32,983 nucleotides of DNA, from the NCBI GenBank assembly GCA_963787195.1, contig CAWBCI010000071.1, positions 1-32,983 of the forward strand, given 5' to 3'. Both the position numbers and the translations under genes were made by a program. Positions 23,186 to 30,979 of the stretch are shown here, piece by piece; the first letter of the stretch is position 1; each line of letters opens with the position of its first letter. The DNA comes from CAWBCI01 sp963787195 (GTDB taxonomy: Bacteria > Bacteroidota > Bacteroidia > Bacteroidales > JAGOPY01). Below the pieces are notes generated by a model. It saw only the letters and a program-made list of their open reading frames with translations. It did no database searches and was not told where the DNA came from.

Positions 23186-24796
23186 ATGAAGCGTATAATT
23201 CAGATATTCCTGCTCATCCTTCCAGGATTAAATATCCTGGCTCAATCCAAGCTTACAACTCTGGAAGGAACAGTCTCATATATCACTTCACAGAATGTCT
23301 ATGTTAAATTTGAATCAACAATAGGAATAAACAAAGGGGATACTCTTTTCATATCCGGAAACGAAATGCTGAGACCTGTCCTGGTTGTGAATGACCTTTC
23401 TTCTATTTCATGTGTTTGCAGCCCTGTTTCCGGTTTAGAATTGAAAGTATCGGAAACAATTATTGCAAATACAAAAGCACCTGAAGAACCAGAAGCTAAA
23501 GAAAAGCAGGTAGTTAAGGACTCTTTAGCCGCTCCAAATCAAATTGTTGCCGACACATCAGCTCCAGCTGCAGTAGCAGAGAAAAAGTTAAAACAGGACA
23601 TACATGGCCGGCTGGGAATTTCATCATATACCAATTTTTCGAACACTCCAGCCAGCAATTCCCAGAAGATGCGATATACCTATTCAATGCTTGCCAATAA
23701 CCTTGGGAATTCAAAATTATCGGCCGAAGTATATATCTCTTTTGCACATGATAATATTCATTGGGATGAAGTTAAAAAGAATGTTTTTTACGGATTAAAA
23801 ATTTATAATGCAGCATTTAGGTATGATTTCAATGACAGCACACATCTGTGGTTCGGAAGAAAGATCAATCCCAGGCTTTCGAGTATGGGGGCCAATGATG
23901 GATTACAATTTGAAAAGAAATTTGGTTCTGTAACTGCAGGTATTATTGCCGGTTTAAGGCCGGATTACCAGGATTATGGATTCAATTCCAATTTATTCCA
24001 GCTCGGTGCTTTTGTCAGTTATGACTACAAAGGCAGGGCCGGAAATATGCAAAATACCCTGGCTTTCATCGATCAAACCAATAGTTGGAAGACTGACAGA
24101 CGCTATTTGTATTTCCAGCATTCCAATAATCTTGCAAAAAATTTATATGTTTTCGGAACCTTGGAAATGGAGCTGTATCAAAAATTAAATGAGCAGGCAC
24201 AAAACACGTTTAAGCTTTCAAATTTTTATCTTATGCTGAGATACAAGATAATCAAGCAATTATCTGTTTCAGTTTCATATAGCACCCGGAAAAATATGAT
24301 CTTCTATGAGACCTATAAGGATTTGGTTGCAAATCTCCAGAATAGGGAAGCTACGCAGGGATACAGGCTTCAAGTGACCTACAGGCCAATAAGGTTCCTT
24401 TCGCTTGGCGTTTCAGGGGCTTACCGTTTCAGCAAACAGGACCCGGAGCCTTCAAAAAATATGTACGCGTACCTCACTTACAGCCGTATTCCAGGATTGA
24501 ATATTTCAACAACCTTATCAGCCACCATTATGAAAACCGCGTACATCTCCGGAAAAATATACAATATTGGCTTTACAAAAGACCTGTTTAAGGGAAAGGT
24601 AAATGCGGGTATAAATTACCGTTACATACATTATGACTATGTGAGCTCAGAAATAAAAACCCTGCAGCATGTCGGGGAAGCCAACCTGAACTGGATTATA
24701 CTCCGTAAACTCTCCCTGGGTATTTATTATGAAGGCACCTTTGAAGGGAGTTATACATTTAACAGGATCTACGTTAATCTGACTAAGAGGTTTTAA
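23186..24796 (+). CDS. Outer-membrane beta-barrel partner of the multiheme cytochromes
   Basis: 536 residues from ATG 23186, seven bases after the cytochrome stop; the frame extends upstream but that part overlaps the cytochrome and is not plausible. Signal peptide about 1-19. Residues ~22-90 form a small beta domain (LEGTVSYITSQNVYVKF, GINKGDTLFI), SH3-like in pattern. A flexible Glu/Ala/Pro/Lys-rich linker (~93-140) follows, then about 390 residues of alternating amphipathic strands ending IYVNLTKRF with a C-terminal Phe, the signal for barrel insertion. The only close Cys pair is CVC in the N-domain, which is not a heme motif. Its place directly after two cytochromes suggests a porin-cytochrome-type conduit, but it shows no obvious MtrB or OmbB motif. 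Confidence 0.78.
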   Translation: MKRIIQIFLLILPGLNILAQSKLTTLEGTVSYITSQNVYVKFESTIGINKGDTLFISGNEMLRPVLVVNDLSSISCVCSPVSGLELKVSETIIANTKAPEEPEAKEKQVVKDSLAAPNQIVADTSAPAAVAEKKLKQDIHGRLGISSYTNFSNTPASNSQKMRYTYSMLANNLGNSKLSAEVYISFAHDNIHWDEVKKNVFYGLKIYNAAFRYDFNDSTHLWFGRKINPRLSSMGANDGLQFEKKFGSVTAGIIAGLRPDYQDYGFNSNLFQLGAFVSYDYKGRAGNMQNTLAFIDQTNSWKTDRRYLYFQHSNNLAKNLYVFGTLEMELYQKLNEQAQNTFKLSNFYLMLRYKIIKQLSVSVSYSTRKNMIFYETYKDLVANLQNREATQGYRLQVTYRPIRFLSLGVSGAYRFSKQDPEPSKNMYAYLTYSRIPGLNISTTLSATIMKTAYISGKIYNIGFTKDLFKGKVNAGINYRYIHYDYVSSEIKTLQHVGEANLNWIILRKLSLGIYYEGTFEGSYTFNRIYVNLTKRF

Positions 24797-24932
24797 TGCT
24801 TTTGTTTTGATCTGGATTATAAGTCTTTTATTAATATATGATTATTTGTACCAAAAATTTCTAAAGGTTTACCATAAAATATACTGCAATATTCATTACC
24901 TTTCCTTCAAATTATTAACCAATAACCAGTCT

Positions 24933-25997
24933 ATGAAAACAAGCACTTACCTGAAATCGCTTTTTTTTACAGGAATGTTCATTATATCCTTTACCCACGT
25001 GAACAGCCAGACTTTGCAGGTCACTTCTGCAATAAGTCCTGAAGAAATGGTGGAATTACTCATTGGGACTGGCGTCGATTATAGTAATGTACAATTTACG
25101 GGCAATAGTATTTCAAGAGGCAGTTTCTGGGGTGGACCTGGCGATATAGGTCTAAGCAACGGGATTATCCTTACATCAGGATATGTGGCAATAGCACCCG
25201 GCCCAAATAATACCGAAGGCGCTGGAGCATCTAATAACGCGGATGGTGATCCTGATCTTGCTGCATTATCAGGCAGCGGAAATTCATATGATGCCTGCGT
25301 GCTGGAATTTGATTTCGTGCCTTTTTATGAGCACTTATGGTTCAGGTTTGTATTCGGATCAGAAGAATATCATGAATTCGTAAACCAGTATAATGATGTG
25401 TTCGGATTTTTTATCAGTGGCCCAGGTATATCAGGACCATATTCCAATAATTCGGCTAATATCGCTCTTATCCCGGGAACCAATCTACCCGTGTCCATAA
25501 ATAATGTTAATAACGGTCCTACTAATGAGGGTCCCTGTGTGAACTGCCAGTATTTTGTACCAAATACCGGGCAGTTTTGCCAGTATGATGCATTTACAGT
25601 TGTGCTAACTGCGGAAGCAATAGTGGTCCCTATGAGCACCTATCACATCAAACTGGCCGTGGGTGATAATCTTGATTATGTATTTGACAGTGGAGTGTTC
25701 CTGCAGGCCGCCAGCTTCTGTAGCGGACCGGTAACGGGGATAAACACACAATATCCTGATAAAAAGGAGGGCAAATTAAGTATTTACCCTGTTCCATCCG
25801 GAGACCTTTTACATATAAGCACTGGCAATGGGCAGAATTATAAAATTCAATTGTTTGGGCAGGACGGGAGGATCCTGAAATGCGTTCAGGGGAATTCTGA
25901 CCTAAGCCTTGATATGAGCGACATGCCTGCCGGGCTTTACTTCCTGAAATTAACAAGTGATAAGGGCGTTCAAACAAGGAAGATCTTTAAAAAGTAA
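24933..25997 (+). CDS. Choice-of-anchor L domain protein with type IX secretion sorting domain
   Basis: 354 residues from ATG 24933. An upstream in-frame extension to 24807 has no signal-peptide character, whereas MKTSTYLKSLFF...HVNSQ is a clear one (about 1-25). The choice-of-anchor L domain (~35-265) includes GIILTSG, VLEFDFVPFYEHLWFRFVFG-type strands, the DVFGFFISGPG segment and MSTYHIKLAVGDNLDYVFDS. Residues ~280-354 are a type A C-terminal sorting domain (LSIYPVPSGDLLHI, MPAGLYFLKL, TRKIFKK). Such proteins cross the outer membrane by the type IX secretion system and become surface attached or released. The 136 bp before it contain no recognised promoter; whether it belongs to the cytochrome operon is unclear. 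Confidence 0.9.
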   Translation: MKTSTYLKSLFFTGMFIISFTHVNSQTLQVTSAISPEEMVELLIGTGVDYSNVQFTGNSISRGSFWGGPGDIGLSNGIILTSGYVAIAPGPNNTEGAGASNNADGDPDLAALSGSGNSYDACVLEFDFVPFYEHLWFRFVFGSEEYHEFVNQYNDVFGFFISGPGISGPYSNNSANIALIPGTNLPVSINNVNNGPTNEGPCVNCQYFVPNTGQFCQYDAFTVVLTAEAIVVPMSTYHIKLAVGDNLDYVFDSGVFLQAASFCSGPVTGINTQYPDKKEGKLSIYPVPSGDLLHISTGNGQNYKIQLFGQDGRILKCVQGNSDLSLDMSDMPAGLYFLKLTSDKGVQTRKIFKK

Positions 25998-26070
25998 GTG
26001 TGGAATATCGATGACTGAATTCTACTTAATTTATTTCTGCAAATATTAATTCATCAACTTCCTGCATAAA

Positions 26071-26104
26071 AAAAACTCGACCATGTTTTGGTTGAGTTTT
26101 TTCG
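26071..26104 (-). terminator. Rho-independent terminator, copy 1
   Basis: Stem arms at 26074-26082 and 26090-26098 with flanking A and T runs. It is a variant copy of the terminator after the intact tRNA-fMet (26634-26672), here following broken tRNA copy 1. One G-T wobble is present in the stem. Confidence 0.65.
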
Positions 26105-26109
26105 CTTTG

Positions 26110-26159
26110 TAGCGGGGACCAGATTCGAACTGATGTCCGCCTTTGGCGGATATGAGCCC
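26110..26159 (-). pseudogene. tRNA-fMet 3' fragment, broken copy 1
   Basis: On the minus strand it starts at the anticodon-loop end GGGCTCATA, then the insert TCCGCC-AAA-GGCGGA (26136-26150) replaces the 3' anticodon stem and variable loop, and the T-arm and 3' acceptor strand follow identically to the intact tRNA at 26680-26751. The D arm and 5' acceptor strand are missing, so it cannot fold as a tRNA. Confidence 0.8.
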
Positions 26160-26173
26160 AGTCCTTTCCAAAA

Positions 26174-26212
26174 TAAAAAAACCCAACCTGTGTCGTTTTG
26201 GTTGAGTTTTTT
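26174..26212 (-). terminator. Rho-independent terminator, copy 2
   Basis: Stem arms at 26180-26188 and 26200-26208 followed by a T run on the minus strand. Same sequence as the terminator behind the intact tRNA-fMet; here it follows broken copy 2. Confidence 0.7.
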
Positions 26213-26219
26213 CGCTTTG

Positions 26220-26269
26220 TAGCGGGGACCAGATTCGAACTGATGTCCGCCTTTGGCGGATATGAGCCC
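26220..26269 (-). pseudogene. tRNA-fMet 3' fragment, broken copy 2, abutting the GIY-YIG gene
   Basis: Identical in layout to copy 1, with the TCCGCC hairpin at 26246-26260. Its 5' edge (minus strand) begins a few bases after the GIY-YIG stop codon, so the nuclease gene and the fragment are directly joined. Confidence 0.8.
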
Positions 26270-26272
26270 AAA

Positions 26273-26524
26273 TCAAATTTCATCAATTATATTATCCCAA
26301 ATAAATCTCCTGCCCTGACCTGTTTTTAGAAATTTCTCCCTGTGTAAGGCCGAGAGCTTGTCTTCATATATTTCAACATAGTATACCATCCAGGGTCTGC
26401 ATCTGGTGGTCCAACCTTTTTGTCCGAGCTGATTGTGCGATTTAAAGCGTTCAATCAGATTGGAAGTGTAACCGATGTAGATTTTTCTGCATCGCTCTGA
26501 ATAAAGTATATAAACTGCATACAT
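26273..26524 (-). CDS. GIY-YIG domain endonuclease, single-domain
   Basis: 83 residues from the ATG at 26524. The frame runs upstream through a terminator and tRNA fragments, but that part is non-coding-derived and the ATG immediately precedes the domain. MYAVYILYSERC...IYIGYTSN is the GIY-YIG core, Arg in LIERFKSHN the likely catalytic arginine, and HREKFLKTGQGRRF carries the likely metal-binding Glu. The size fits the YhbQ/UPF0213-like class, whose members nick or cut DNA; homing and repair roles both occur in the superfamily. The start codon abuts the T tract of terminator copy 3 and the stop abuts broken tRNA copy 2, so the gene sits exactly between two repeat units. This suggests a mobile cassette; activity is unproven. 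Confidence 0.85.
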   Translation of the reverse strand: MYAVYILYSERCRKIYIGYTSNLIERFKSHNQLGQKGWTTRCRPWMVYYVEIYEDKLSALHREKFLKTGQGRRFIWDNIIDEI

Positions 26525-26525
26525 A

Positions 26526-26562
26526 AAAAAACCCAACCTGTGTCGTTTTGGTTGAGTTTTTT
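26526..26562 (-). terminator. Rho-independent terminator, copy 3
   Basis: Stem arms at 26530-26538 and 26550-26558. Its T tract leads straight into the GIY-YIG start codon on the minus strand, so read-through transcription into that gene should be weak. Confidence 0.7.
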
Positions 26563-26569
26563 CGCTTTG

Positions 26570-26619
26570 TAGCGGGGACCAGATTCGAACTGATGTCCGC
26601 CTTTGGCGGATATGAGCCC
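26570..26619 (-). pseudogene. tRNA-fMet 3' fragment, broken copy 3
   Basis: Same layout as copies 1 and 2, with the TCCGCC hairpin at 26596-26610. On its 5' side (minus strand) the linker TTTTGGGAAGGAC joins it to the terminator of the intact tRNA; copy 1 has nearly the same linker. Confidence 0.8.
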
Positions 26620-26633
26620 AGTCCTTCCCAAAA

Positions 26634-26672
26634 TAAAAAAACCCAACCTGTGTCGTTTTGGTTGAGTTTTTT
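26634..26672 (-). terminator. Rho-independent terminator of tRNA-fMet
   Basis: On the minus strand AACTCAACC (26660-26668) pairs with GGTTGGGTT (26640-26648), followed by a run of seven T. It lies seven bases after the tRNA 3' end. Confidence 0.85.
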
Positions 26673-26679
26673 CGCTTTG

Positions 26680-26751
<72 letters not shown>

Positions 26752-26774
26752 ATATGTCTTTTTCTTCCTTTTCA

Positions 26775-26842
26775 ATTCGAACTGATGTCCGCCTTTGGCG
26801 GATATGAGCCCAACGATCCGCCTCTGGCGGATCCACCCCGCA
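26775..26842 (-). pseudogene. tRNA-fMet 5' portion, broken copy 4
   Basis: Has the 5' acceptor strand TGCGGGGTG, then hairpin GATCCGCC-AGA-GGCGGATC (26815-26833) in place of the D arm, GGGCTCATA, hairpin TCCGCC-AAA-GGCGGA (26788-26802) in place of the 3' anticodon stem, and the T-arm start ending TTCGAAT. The 3' acceptor strand and terminator are missing. The 23-bp spacer after it on the plus side repeats the one beside the intact tRNA. Confidence 0.75.
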
Positions 26843-26865
26843 ATATGTCTTTTTCTTCCTTTTCG

Positions 26866-26930
26866 ATTCGAACTGATGTCCGCCTTTGGCGGATATGAGC
26901 CCGACGATCCGCCTCTGGCGGATCCATACT
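26866..26930 (-). pseudogene. tRNA-fMet 5' portion, broken copy 5
   Basis: Same arrangement as copy 4, offset by 91 bp, with hairpins at 26906-26924 and 26879-26893. Its 5' acceptor strand has diverged (no TGCGGGG), so it is the most decayed copy. Confidence 0.7.
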
Positions 26931-27027
26931 ACAATATATCTTTGTAATTTTGATTCTCTTTTCCAGCCCTTCTTTCGTCTTCTTCTAGAAAATCAAGATT
27001 TTCCTTTCAAATGGGAGTGCAAAGATA

Positions 27028-27035
27028 TAACTTTG
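27028..27035 (+). promoter_or_regulatory. Candidate -7 box for era
   Basis: TAACTTTG matches TAnnTTTG, 39 nt before the era start. The 11-nt string TAACTTTGCAG is identical to the one ahead of the S4-domain gene at 29297. Two further matches, TATCTTTG (26937-26944) and TAATTTTG (26945-26952), lie upstream on the same strand. Confidence 0.45.
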
Positions 27036-27074
27036 CAGCGGAATTACAAAGCATTTAACATTTTTTAAATTATT

Positions 27075-27950
27075 ATGCCGCATAGAGCAGGTTTTGTCAA
27101 TATCATCGGAAGTCCAAATGTCGGAAAGTCAACATTGATGAATGTTTTGGTAGGAGAAAAACTTTCTATCATCACTTATAAAGCTCAGACTACACGCCAC
27201 CGTATACTCGGTGTCGTAAACGGTGATGATTACCAGGTGATATTTTCAGACACTCCGGGAATCATCTCTCCACATTATAAATTGCATCAGATGATGATGC
27301 ATCATGTTGAAACAGCCTTTCAGGATGCTGATATACTGTTGCTGATCATGGAAGTTAACGAAAAACTACCAACCGAAGAATTGGCGAATAAGATCAAAGA
27401 AACCGGTGTTCCTGTGATTGTGGTGATCAATAAGATAGATCTGGGGACCCAGGAAATTGTTGAGGAAAAATTCACACAAATTCAATCCGTTTTCCCGGAG
27501 GCCGATATAGTCCCTATCTCTGCTCTTCATAATGTTAATGTTGCCGTCGTCTTTGATAAAATCCTTCAAAAACTTCCGGAAAACCCACCCTTTTATGATA
27601 AAGACACCCTGACGGATAAATCAGAAAGGTTCTTTGTTTCGGAGATAATTCGCGAAAAAATCCTGCTGAATTATAAGAAAGAAGTACCCTATTCTGTCGA
27701 AGTTGCCGTCGATCAGTTCAAGGAAACTGAGGACCTTGTTAGGATTTCAGTGCTCATTTATGCGGCCCGGGAATCCCAGAAAGCTATTTTACTGGGTCAC
27801 ATGGGTAATGCTATTAAAAAAGTCGGGACACAGGCCCGGCATGAACTGGAAAGCTGGCTTGGTAAAAAAGTATTCCTTGAAATAACTATCAAAGTAAGTA
27901 AAGACTGGCGGGATAACGACCAGCAATTAAAGCGCTTCGGATATGAATAA
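27075..27950 (+). CDS. era: GTPase Era
   Basis: 291 residues. G1 GSPNVGKST (12-20), the Era switch stretch YKAQTTRHRILG, G3 DTPG (59-62) and G4 NKID (119-122) are followed by a C-terminal KH domain containing HMGNAIKKVGTQARHELESW. Era binds the 3' end of 16S rRNA and helps assemble the 30S subunit; it is normally essential. It is followed after 31 bp by der, a second ribosome-assembly GTPase, which suggests a joint transcript. Length and motifs are standard; nothing odd seen. Confidence 0.97.
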   Translation: MPHRAGFVNIIGSPNVGKSTLMNVLVGEKLSIITYKAQTTRHRILGVVNGDDYQVIFSDTPGIISPHYKLHQMMMHHVETAFQDADILLLIMEVNEKLPTEELANKIKETGVPVIVVINKIDLGTQEIVEEKFTQIQSVFPEADIVPISALHNVNVAVVFDKILQKLPENPPFYDKDTLTDKSERFFVSEIIREKILLNYKKEVPYSVEVAVDQFKETEDLVRISVLIYAARESQKAILLGHMGNAIKKVGTQARHELESWLGKKVFLEITIKVSKDWRDNDQQLKRFGYE

Positions 27951-27981
27951 AATTCCGGACCTAATCTTGAAATAAAAAAAT

Positions 27982-29286
27982 ATGCCAAATATATTAGCAA
28001 TTGTTGGTCGGCCGAATGTCGGCAAATCCACATTTTTTAATCGTCTTGTAAAAAATCGCCAGGCCATTGTCGATGAAACCAGCGGGGTTACACGTGACCG
28101 CCATTATGGAAAATCGGACTGGAACGGGATAGAATTTTCGGTGATCGATACCGGTGGATTTGTACTGGGTTCGGTAGATGAATTTGATGAAGAAATCCGT
28201 AAACAGGTTGAATTAGCCATCGAAGAATCGGATGCTATTGTGTTCATGGTTGATGTAAAAGACGGAATTACGGTCATGGATGAAGATGTGGCGAAGCTAT
28301 TGAGAAGAAGCAAGAAAAAGGTTTTCCTGGTTGCAAATAAAGTCGATAGTTCAAAGCGGGAAATGGATGTTCATGAATTTTACAGCCTGGGGCTGGGTGA
28401 AGTATTCAGTGTTTCATCCATCAGTGGCAGCGGAACAGGAGACCTCCTTGATGAAGTTGTAAAAGAATTTAAAAGCCTTCCGGAAGAGATTGAAACGGAC
28501 CTGCCGAAAATTGCCGTAATAGGTCGTCCGAATGTTGGCAAATCTTCCCTTATCAATGCCTTGTTAGGGATTGACAGGAATATTGTGACCCCTATAGCCG
28601 GTACTACACGCGACACCCTGTATACCCCTTATAATGCATTTGGATTCAATTTTCTATTAGTTGACACAGCCGGGCTCAGAAAGAAATCCAAGGTCAGCAA
28701 CAATATAGAATTTTACTCCGTTATGCGTACAATAAGGGCCATAGAACAGAGCGACGTATGCCTGCTGATGCTGGATGCCGCTGAAGGCCTGGAGGCCCAG
28801 GATCTAAATATACTGCGCCTTATCGAAAGGAACAGAAAAGGCGTTGTTATAGTCGTAAATAAATGGGACGCCGTTGAAAAGGAAACGAATTCTGTAAAGG
28901 AATTTGAAAACATGATCCGTGAAAAAACGGCTCCATTTAGCGATATCCCTATCGTTTTCACTTCAGTAATAAATAAACAGAGAATCTATAAGGCGCTCGA
29001 ACTTGCCAACCAGGTTTTTGAAAATAAAAACCGGAGAATCACCACATCCAAGTTGAACGAACTAATGCTCCCTATCATCGAACAAACCCCTCCTCCTCAA
29101 CTTAAGGGCAAGTTTGTAAAAATTAAATACGTGACTCAACTTAAGACTAATTTCCCGGCCTTTGTATTTTTCTGTAATCTTCCCCAGTATGTAAAGGAAT
29201 CTTATGAGCGCTTTCTGAATAAAAAAATCAGGGAAAATTTTGATTTTACAGGCGTTCCGGTTCAGATATATTTCCGGCAGAAATAA
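27982..29286 (+). CDS. der: GTPase Der (EngA), tandem G domains
   Basis: 434 residues with two GTPase domains. The first has GRPNVGKSTFF (7-17), DTGG and NKVD; the second has GRPNVGKSSL, DTAG and NKWD. The C-terminal KH-like domain begins near residue 350 and includes KFVKIKYVTQ and the FxVFFCNLP-like strand. Der is the only tandem-G-domain GTPase of bacteria and is needed for 50S subunit maturation. It lies 31 bp after era. The 47 bp that follow hold a promoter-like box for the next gene. Confidence 0.97.
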   Translation: MPNILAIVGRPNVGKSTFFNRLVKNRQAIVDETSGVTRDRHYGKSDWNGIEFSVIDTGGFVLGSVDEFDEEIRKQVELAIEESDAIVFMVDVKDGITVMDEDVAKLLRRSKKKVFLVANKVDSSKREMDVHEFYSLGLGEVFSVSSISGSGTGDLLDEVVKEFKSLPEEIETDLPKIAVIGRPNVGKSSLINALLGIDRNIVTPIAGTTRDTLYTPYNAFGFNFLLVDTAGLRKKSKVSNNIEFYSVMRTIRAIEQSDVCLLMLDAAEGLEAQDLNILRLIERNRKGVVIVVNKWDAVEKETNSVKEFENMIREKTAPFSDIPIVFTSVINKQRIYKALELANQVFENKNRRITTSKLNELMLPIIEQTPPPQLKGKFVKIKYVTQLKTNFPAFVFFCNLPQYVKESYERFLNKKIRENFDFTGVPVQIYFRQK

Positions 29287-29296
29287 TCAGTTCGAT

Positions 29297-29304
29297 TAAC
29301 TTTG
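29297..29304 (+). promoter_or_regulatory. Candidate -7 box for the S4-domain gene
   Basis: TAACTTTG matches TAnnTTTG and lies 29 nt before the ATG at 29334; the extended TAACTTTGCAG equals the candidate ahead of era. Confidence 0.45.
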
Positions 29305-29333
29305 CAGATTTCATGTCATCAAAAGACTAACAG

Positions 29334-29720
29334 ATGGAAAGTGTCCGGATCGATAAATACTTGTGGGCTGTCCGGATCTTTAAGACCCGCAACCAGGCTA
29401 CTGAAGCCTGCAAGGCAGGAAAGATCAAGATTGACGGACAGTCAGTGAAAGCATCCCGGGAAATCAGGATTGATGATATCATAACGATACAGGTAAATCC
29501 CATCCTGAAAACTATCAAGGTGGTCGGGATATTACATAACAGAGTCGCTGCTAAATTACTGGAGCCTTATATGCAGGATCTCACACCGCCGGAAGAATAT
29601 GAGAAACTCAAGCTCCGCAAAGAATTGAATACAGAATTCCGTCCAAAAGGTATAGGACGGCCAACTAAAAAAGAAAGACGTAATATTGACCGTTTAAAAA
29701 ACTTTAAACATTTAGATTAA
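29334..29720 (+). CDS. hslR: S4-domain RNA-binding protein, Hsp15-like
   Basis: 128 residues. An S4 RNA-binding fold occupies about residues 3-60: VRIDKYLWAVRIFKTRNQAT, then GKIKIDGQSVKASREI and DIITIQV. This order and the lysine/arginine-rich C-terminal tail (RPTKKERRNIDRLKNFKH) match Hsp15 (HslR). In E. coli Hsp15 binds free 50S subunits that still carry a nascent chain and frees the tRNA. Its place after era and der keeps the ribosome theme. The next gene starts one base after its stop. Confidence 0.85.
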   Translation: MESVRIDKYLWAVRIFKTRNQATEACKAGKIKIDGQSVKASREIRIDDIITIQVNPILKTIKVVGILHNRVAAKLLEPYMQDLTPPEEYEKLKLRKELNTEFRPKGIGRPTKKERRNIDRLKNFKHLD

Positions 29721-29721
29721 T

Positions 29722-30771
29722 ATGAAATTCAGCCTGAAACTAAAAATTTTACTTGTATCTCTGCTATTATTGAGCCTGCAGGGATTTTCACAGGAGAAAA
29801 CAAAAGCACAGAAACAACCGGTATTCCGGATAATGTTTTATAATGTTGAGAACTTATTTGACACCATTGATGATCCGCTTACCAATGATGCCGATTTTTT
29901 ACCTGATTCAAGGATAGCCTGGAATACCGAACGTTATGATCTGAAACTGGCCCATACGGGGAAAGTTATAGCAGCAGTCGGAGATGGAAACTACCCGGCC
30001 ATTGTCGGGATGGCAGAAGTTGAAAACAGGCGTGTCCTGGAAGATCTTCTAAAGACAAATGAACTCAGTGCTTCCAAATATGAGATAATCCAGAAAGACA
30101 GTCCGGATGAAAGGGGTATCGACTGCGCGATGCTATACAGGAAAGGCTTTTTTAAACCCACTTCCATCCGTACCATCCCTGTAATTTTCCCCTTTGCAAA
30201 AGATGATCATACCCGTGATATTCTTTATGTAAAAGGAAAAACCAAATTATCCAAAAAAGAAACCCTCCATATCTTTGTAAATCATTGGCCTTCAAGATAC
30301 GGAGGGCAGGCCACATCCAATCCCTTAAGACTTTTCACAGCTCAACTGCTGAAAAACGTGACCGATTCAATACTTAGTGTGAATCCGGATGCAAGAATCA
30401 TCATTATGGGAGATCTGAATGACGAACCCGGGGACCAGAGCGTCAGGTCCGGTTTACATGCACTGCCGGTTGAAGGAAAAATAAAACCCTACTCACTCTA
30501 TAATCTGATGTATAAGGAATACGAAGATGGTGAAGGCACGCTTTATTACAAAGACTGGGATATGTTCGATCAGTTCATCGTTTCCTCTGCATTACTGAAT
30601 GCTTCCAAAGGTATTGAAGTTTCAAAGAATAAAGGAAATATTTTCAATCCTGAATGGCTTATGTTCAAGTCCAAGGACGGCACTCTACGTCCGAACCGGA
30701 CAGCTGCGAAAGATTATTATGGTGGCTACAGCGATCATCTTCCGGTCTATATCGACCTGATTAAAAATTAG
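29722..30771 (+). CDS. Exported endonuclease/exonuclease/phosphatase-family protein
   Basis: 349 residues with a signal peptide (about 1-23, ending GFSQ). The EEP active-site set is present in order: FYNVENLFDT, GMAEVENR, NHWPSRYGG, MGDLNDEPGDQS and YSDHLPVYIDL, giving the Asn, Glu, His, Asp, Asn and His metal and catalytic residues of the DNase I/exonuclease III/phosphodiesterase fold. Substrate cannot be told from sequence; exported family members in Bacteroidota may scavenge nucleic acids or phosphoesters. It directly follows the S4 gene and is followed by a 281-bp hairpin-rich spacer. Confidence 0.9.
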   Translation: MKFSLKLKILLVSLLLLSLQGFSQEKTKAQKQPVFRIMFYNVENLFDTIDDPLTNDADFLPDSRIAWNTERYDLKLAHTGKVIAAVGDGNYPAIVGMAEVENRRVLEDLLKTNELSASKYEIIQKDSPDERGIDCAMLYRKGFFKPTSIRTIPVIFPFAKDDHTRDILYVKGKTKLSKKETLHIFVNHWPSRYGGQATSNPLRLFTAQLLKNVTDSILSVNPDARIIIMGDLNDEPGDQSVRSGLHALPVEGKIKPYSLYNLMYKEYEDGEGTLYYKDWDMFDQFIVSSALLNASKGIEVSKNKGNIFNPEWLMFKSKDGTLRPNRTAAKDYYGGYSDHLPVYIDLIKN

Positions 30772-30811
30772 GCCTAATCGATTTCTTCCTTCTTAAAAAA
30801 ATAAAATAAGC

Positions 30812-30835
30812 TACCCCACCGCAAGCAGCGGGGTA
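30812..30835. repeat. Imperfect hairpin (TACCCC / GGGGTA)
   Basis: Six-base outer stem with a partly paired interior (CCGC...GC). GC-rich in an AT-rich spacer, 40 bp after the EEP gene; may contribute to termination. Similar TACCCCGC-type palindromes recur in other Bacteroidota genomes as I recall. Confidence 0.45.
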
Positions 30836-30851
30836 TCTTAAGGAAATATCT

Positions 30852-30921
30852 CTTATTCGTCTCAAGAGACGGGGAATTTAGTCCCATCAGATCCCGAATA
30901 AGACTTCGTCTTTTCAGGATC
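30852..30921. repeat. Compound inverted-repeat element
   Basis: CTTATTCG (30852-30859) pairs with CGAATAAG (30895-30902). Inside are CGTCTC-AA-GAGACG (30858-30871) and GGGA/TCCC (30872-30875, 30882-30885). AAGAC-TTC-GTCTT (30900-30912) follows and is itself enclosed by GATCC/GGATC (30890-30894, 30917-30921). Several stems overlap and exclude each other. Confidence 0.5.
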
Positions 30922-30933
30922 AATTCGGCTAAG

Positions 30934-30963
30934 AATTTTTTCTTCGCTTCGCTTGAAAAAATT
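30934..30963. terminator. A/T-rich hairpin
   Basis: Perfect 9-bp stem AATTTTTTC / GAAAAAATT around a 12-nt loop made of TTCGC repeats. Weak on its own, but close to the stronger hairpin at 30980-31028. Confidence 0.4.
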
Positions 30964-30979
30964 AAGTCTCATTGATAAA

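Noticed and set aside
23150..23200. Possible frameshift truncating the last cytochrome repeat
   Set aside because: Neither other frame continues the repeat after the stop, and the barrel gene starts within seven bases, so the partial last unit looks like the natural end.
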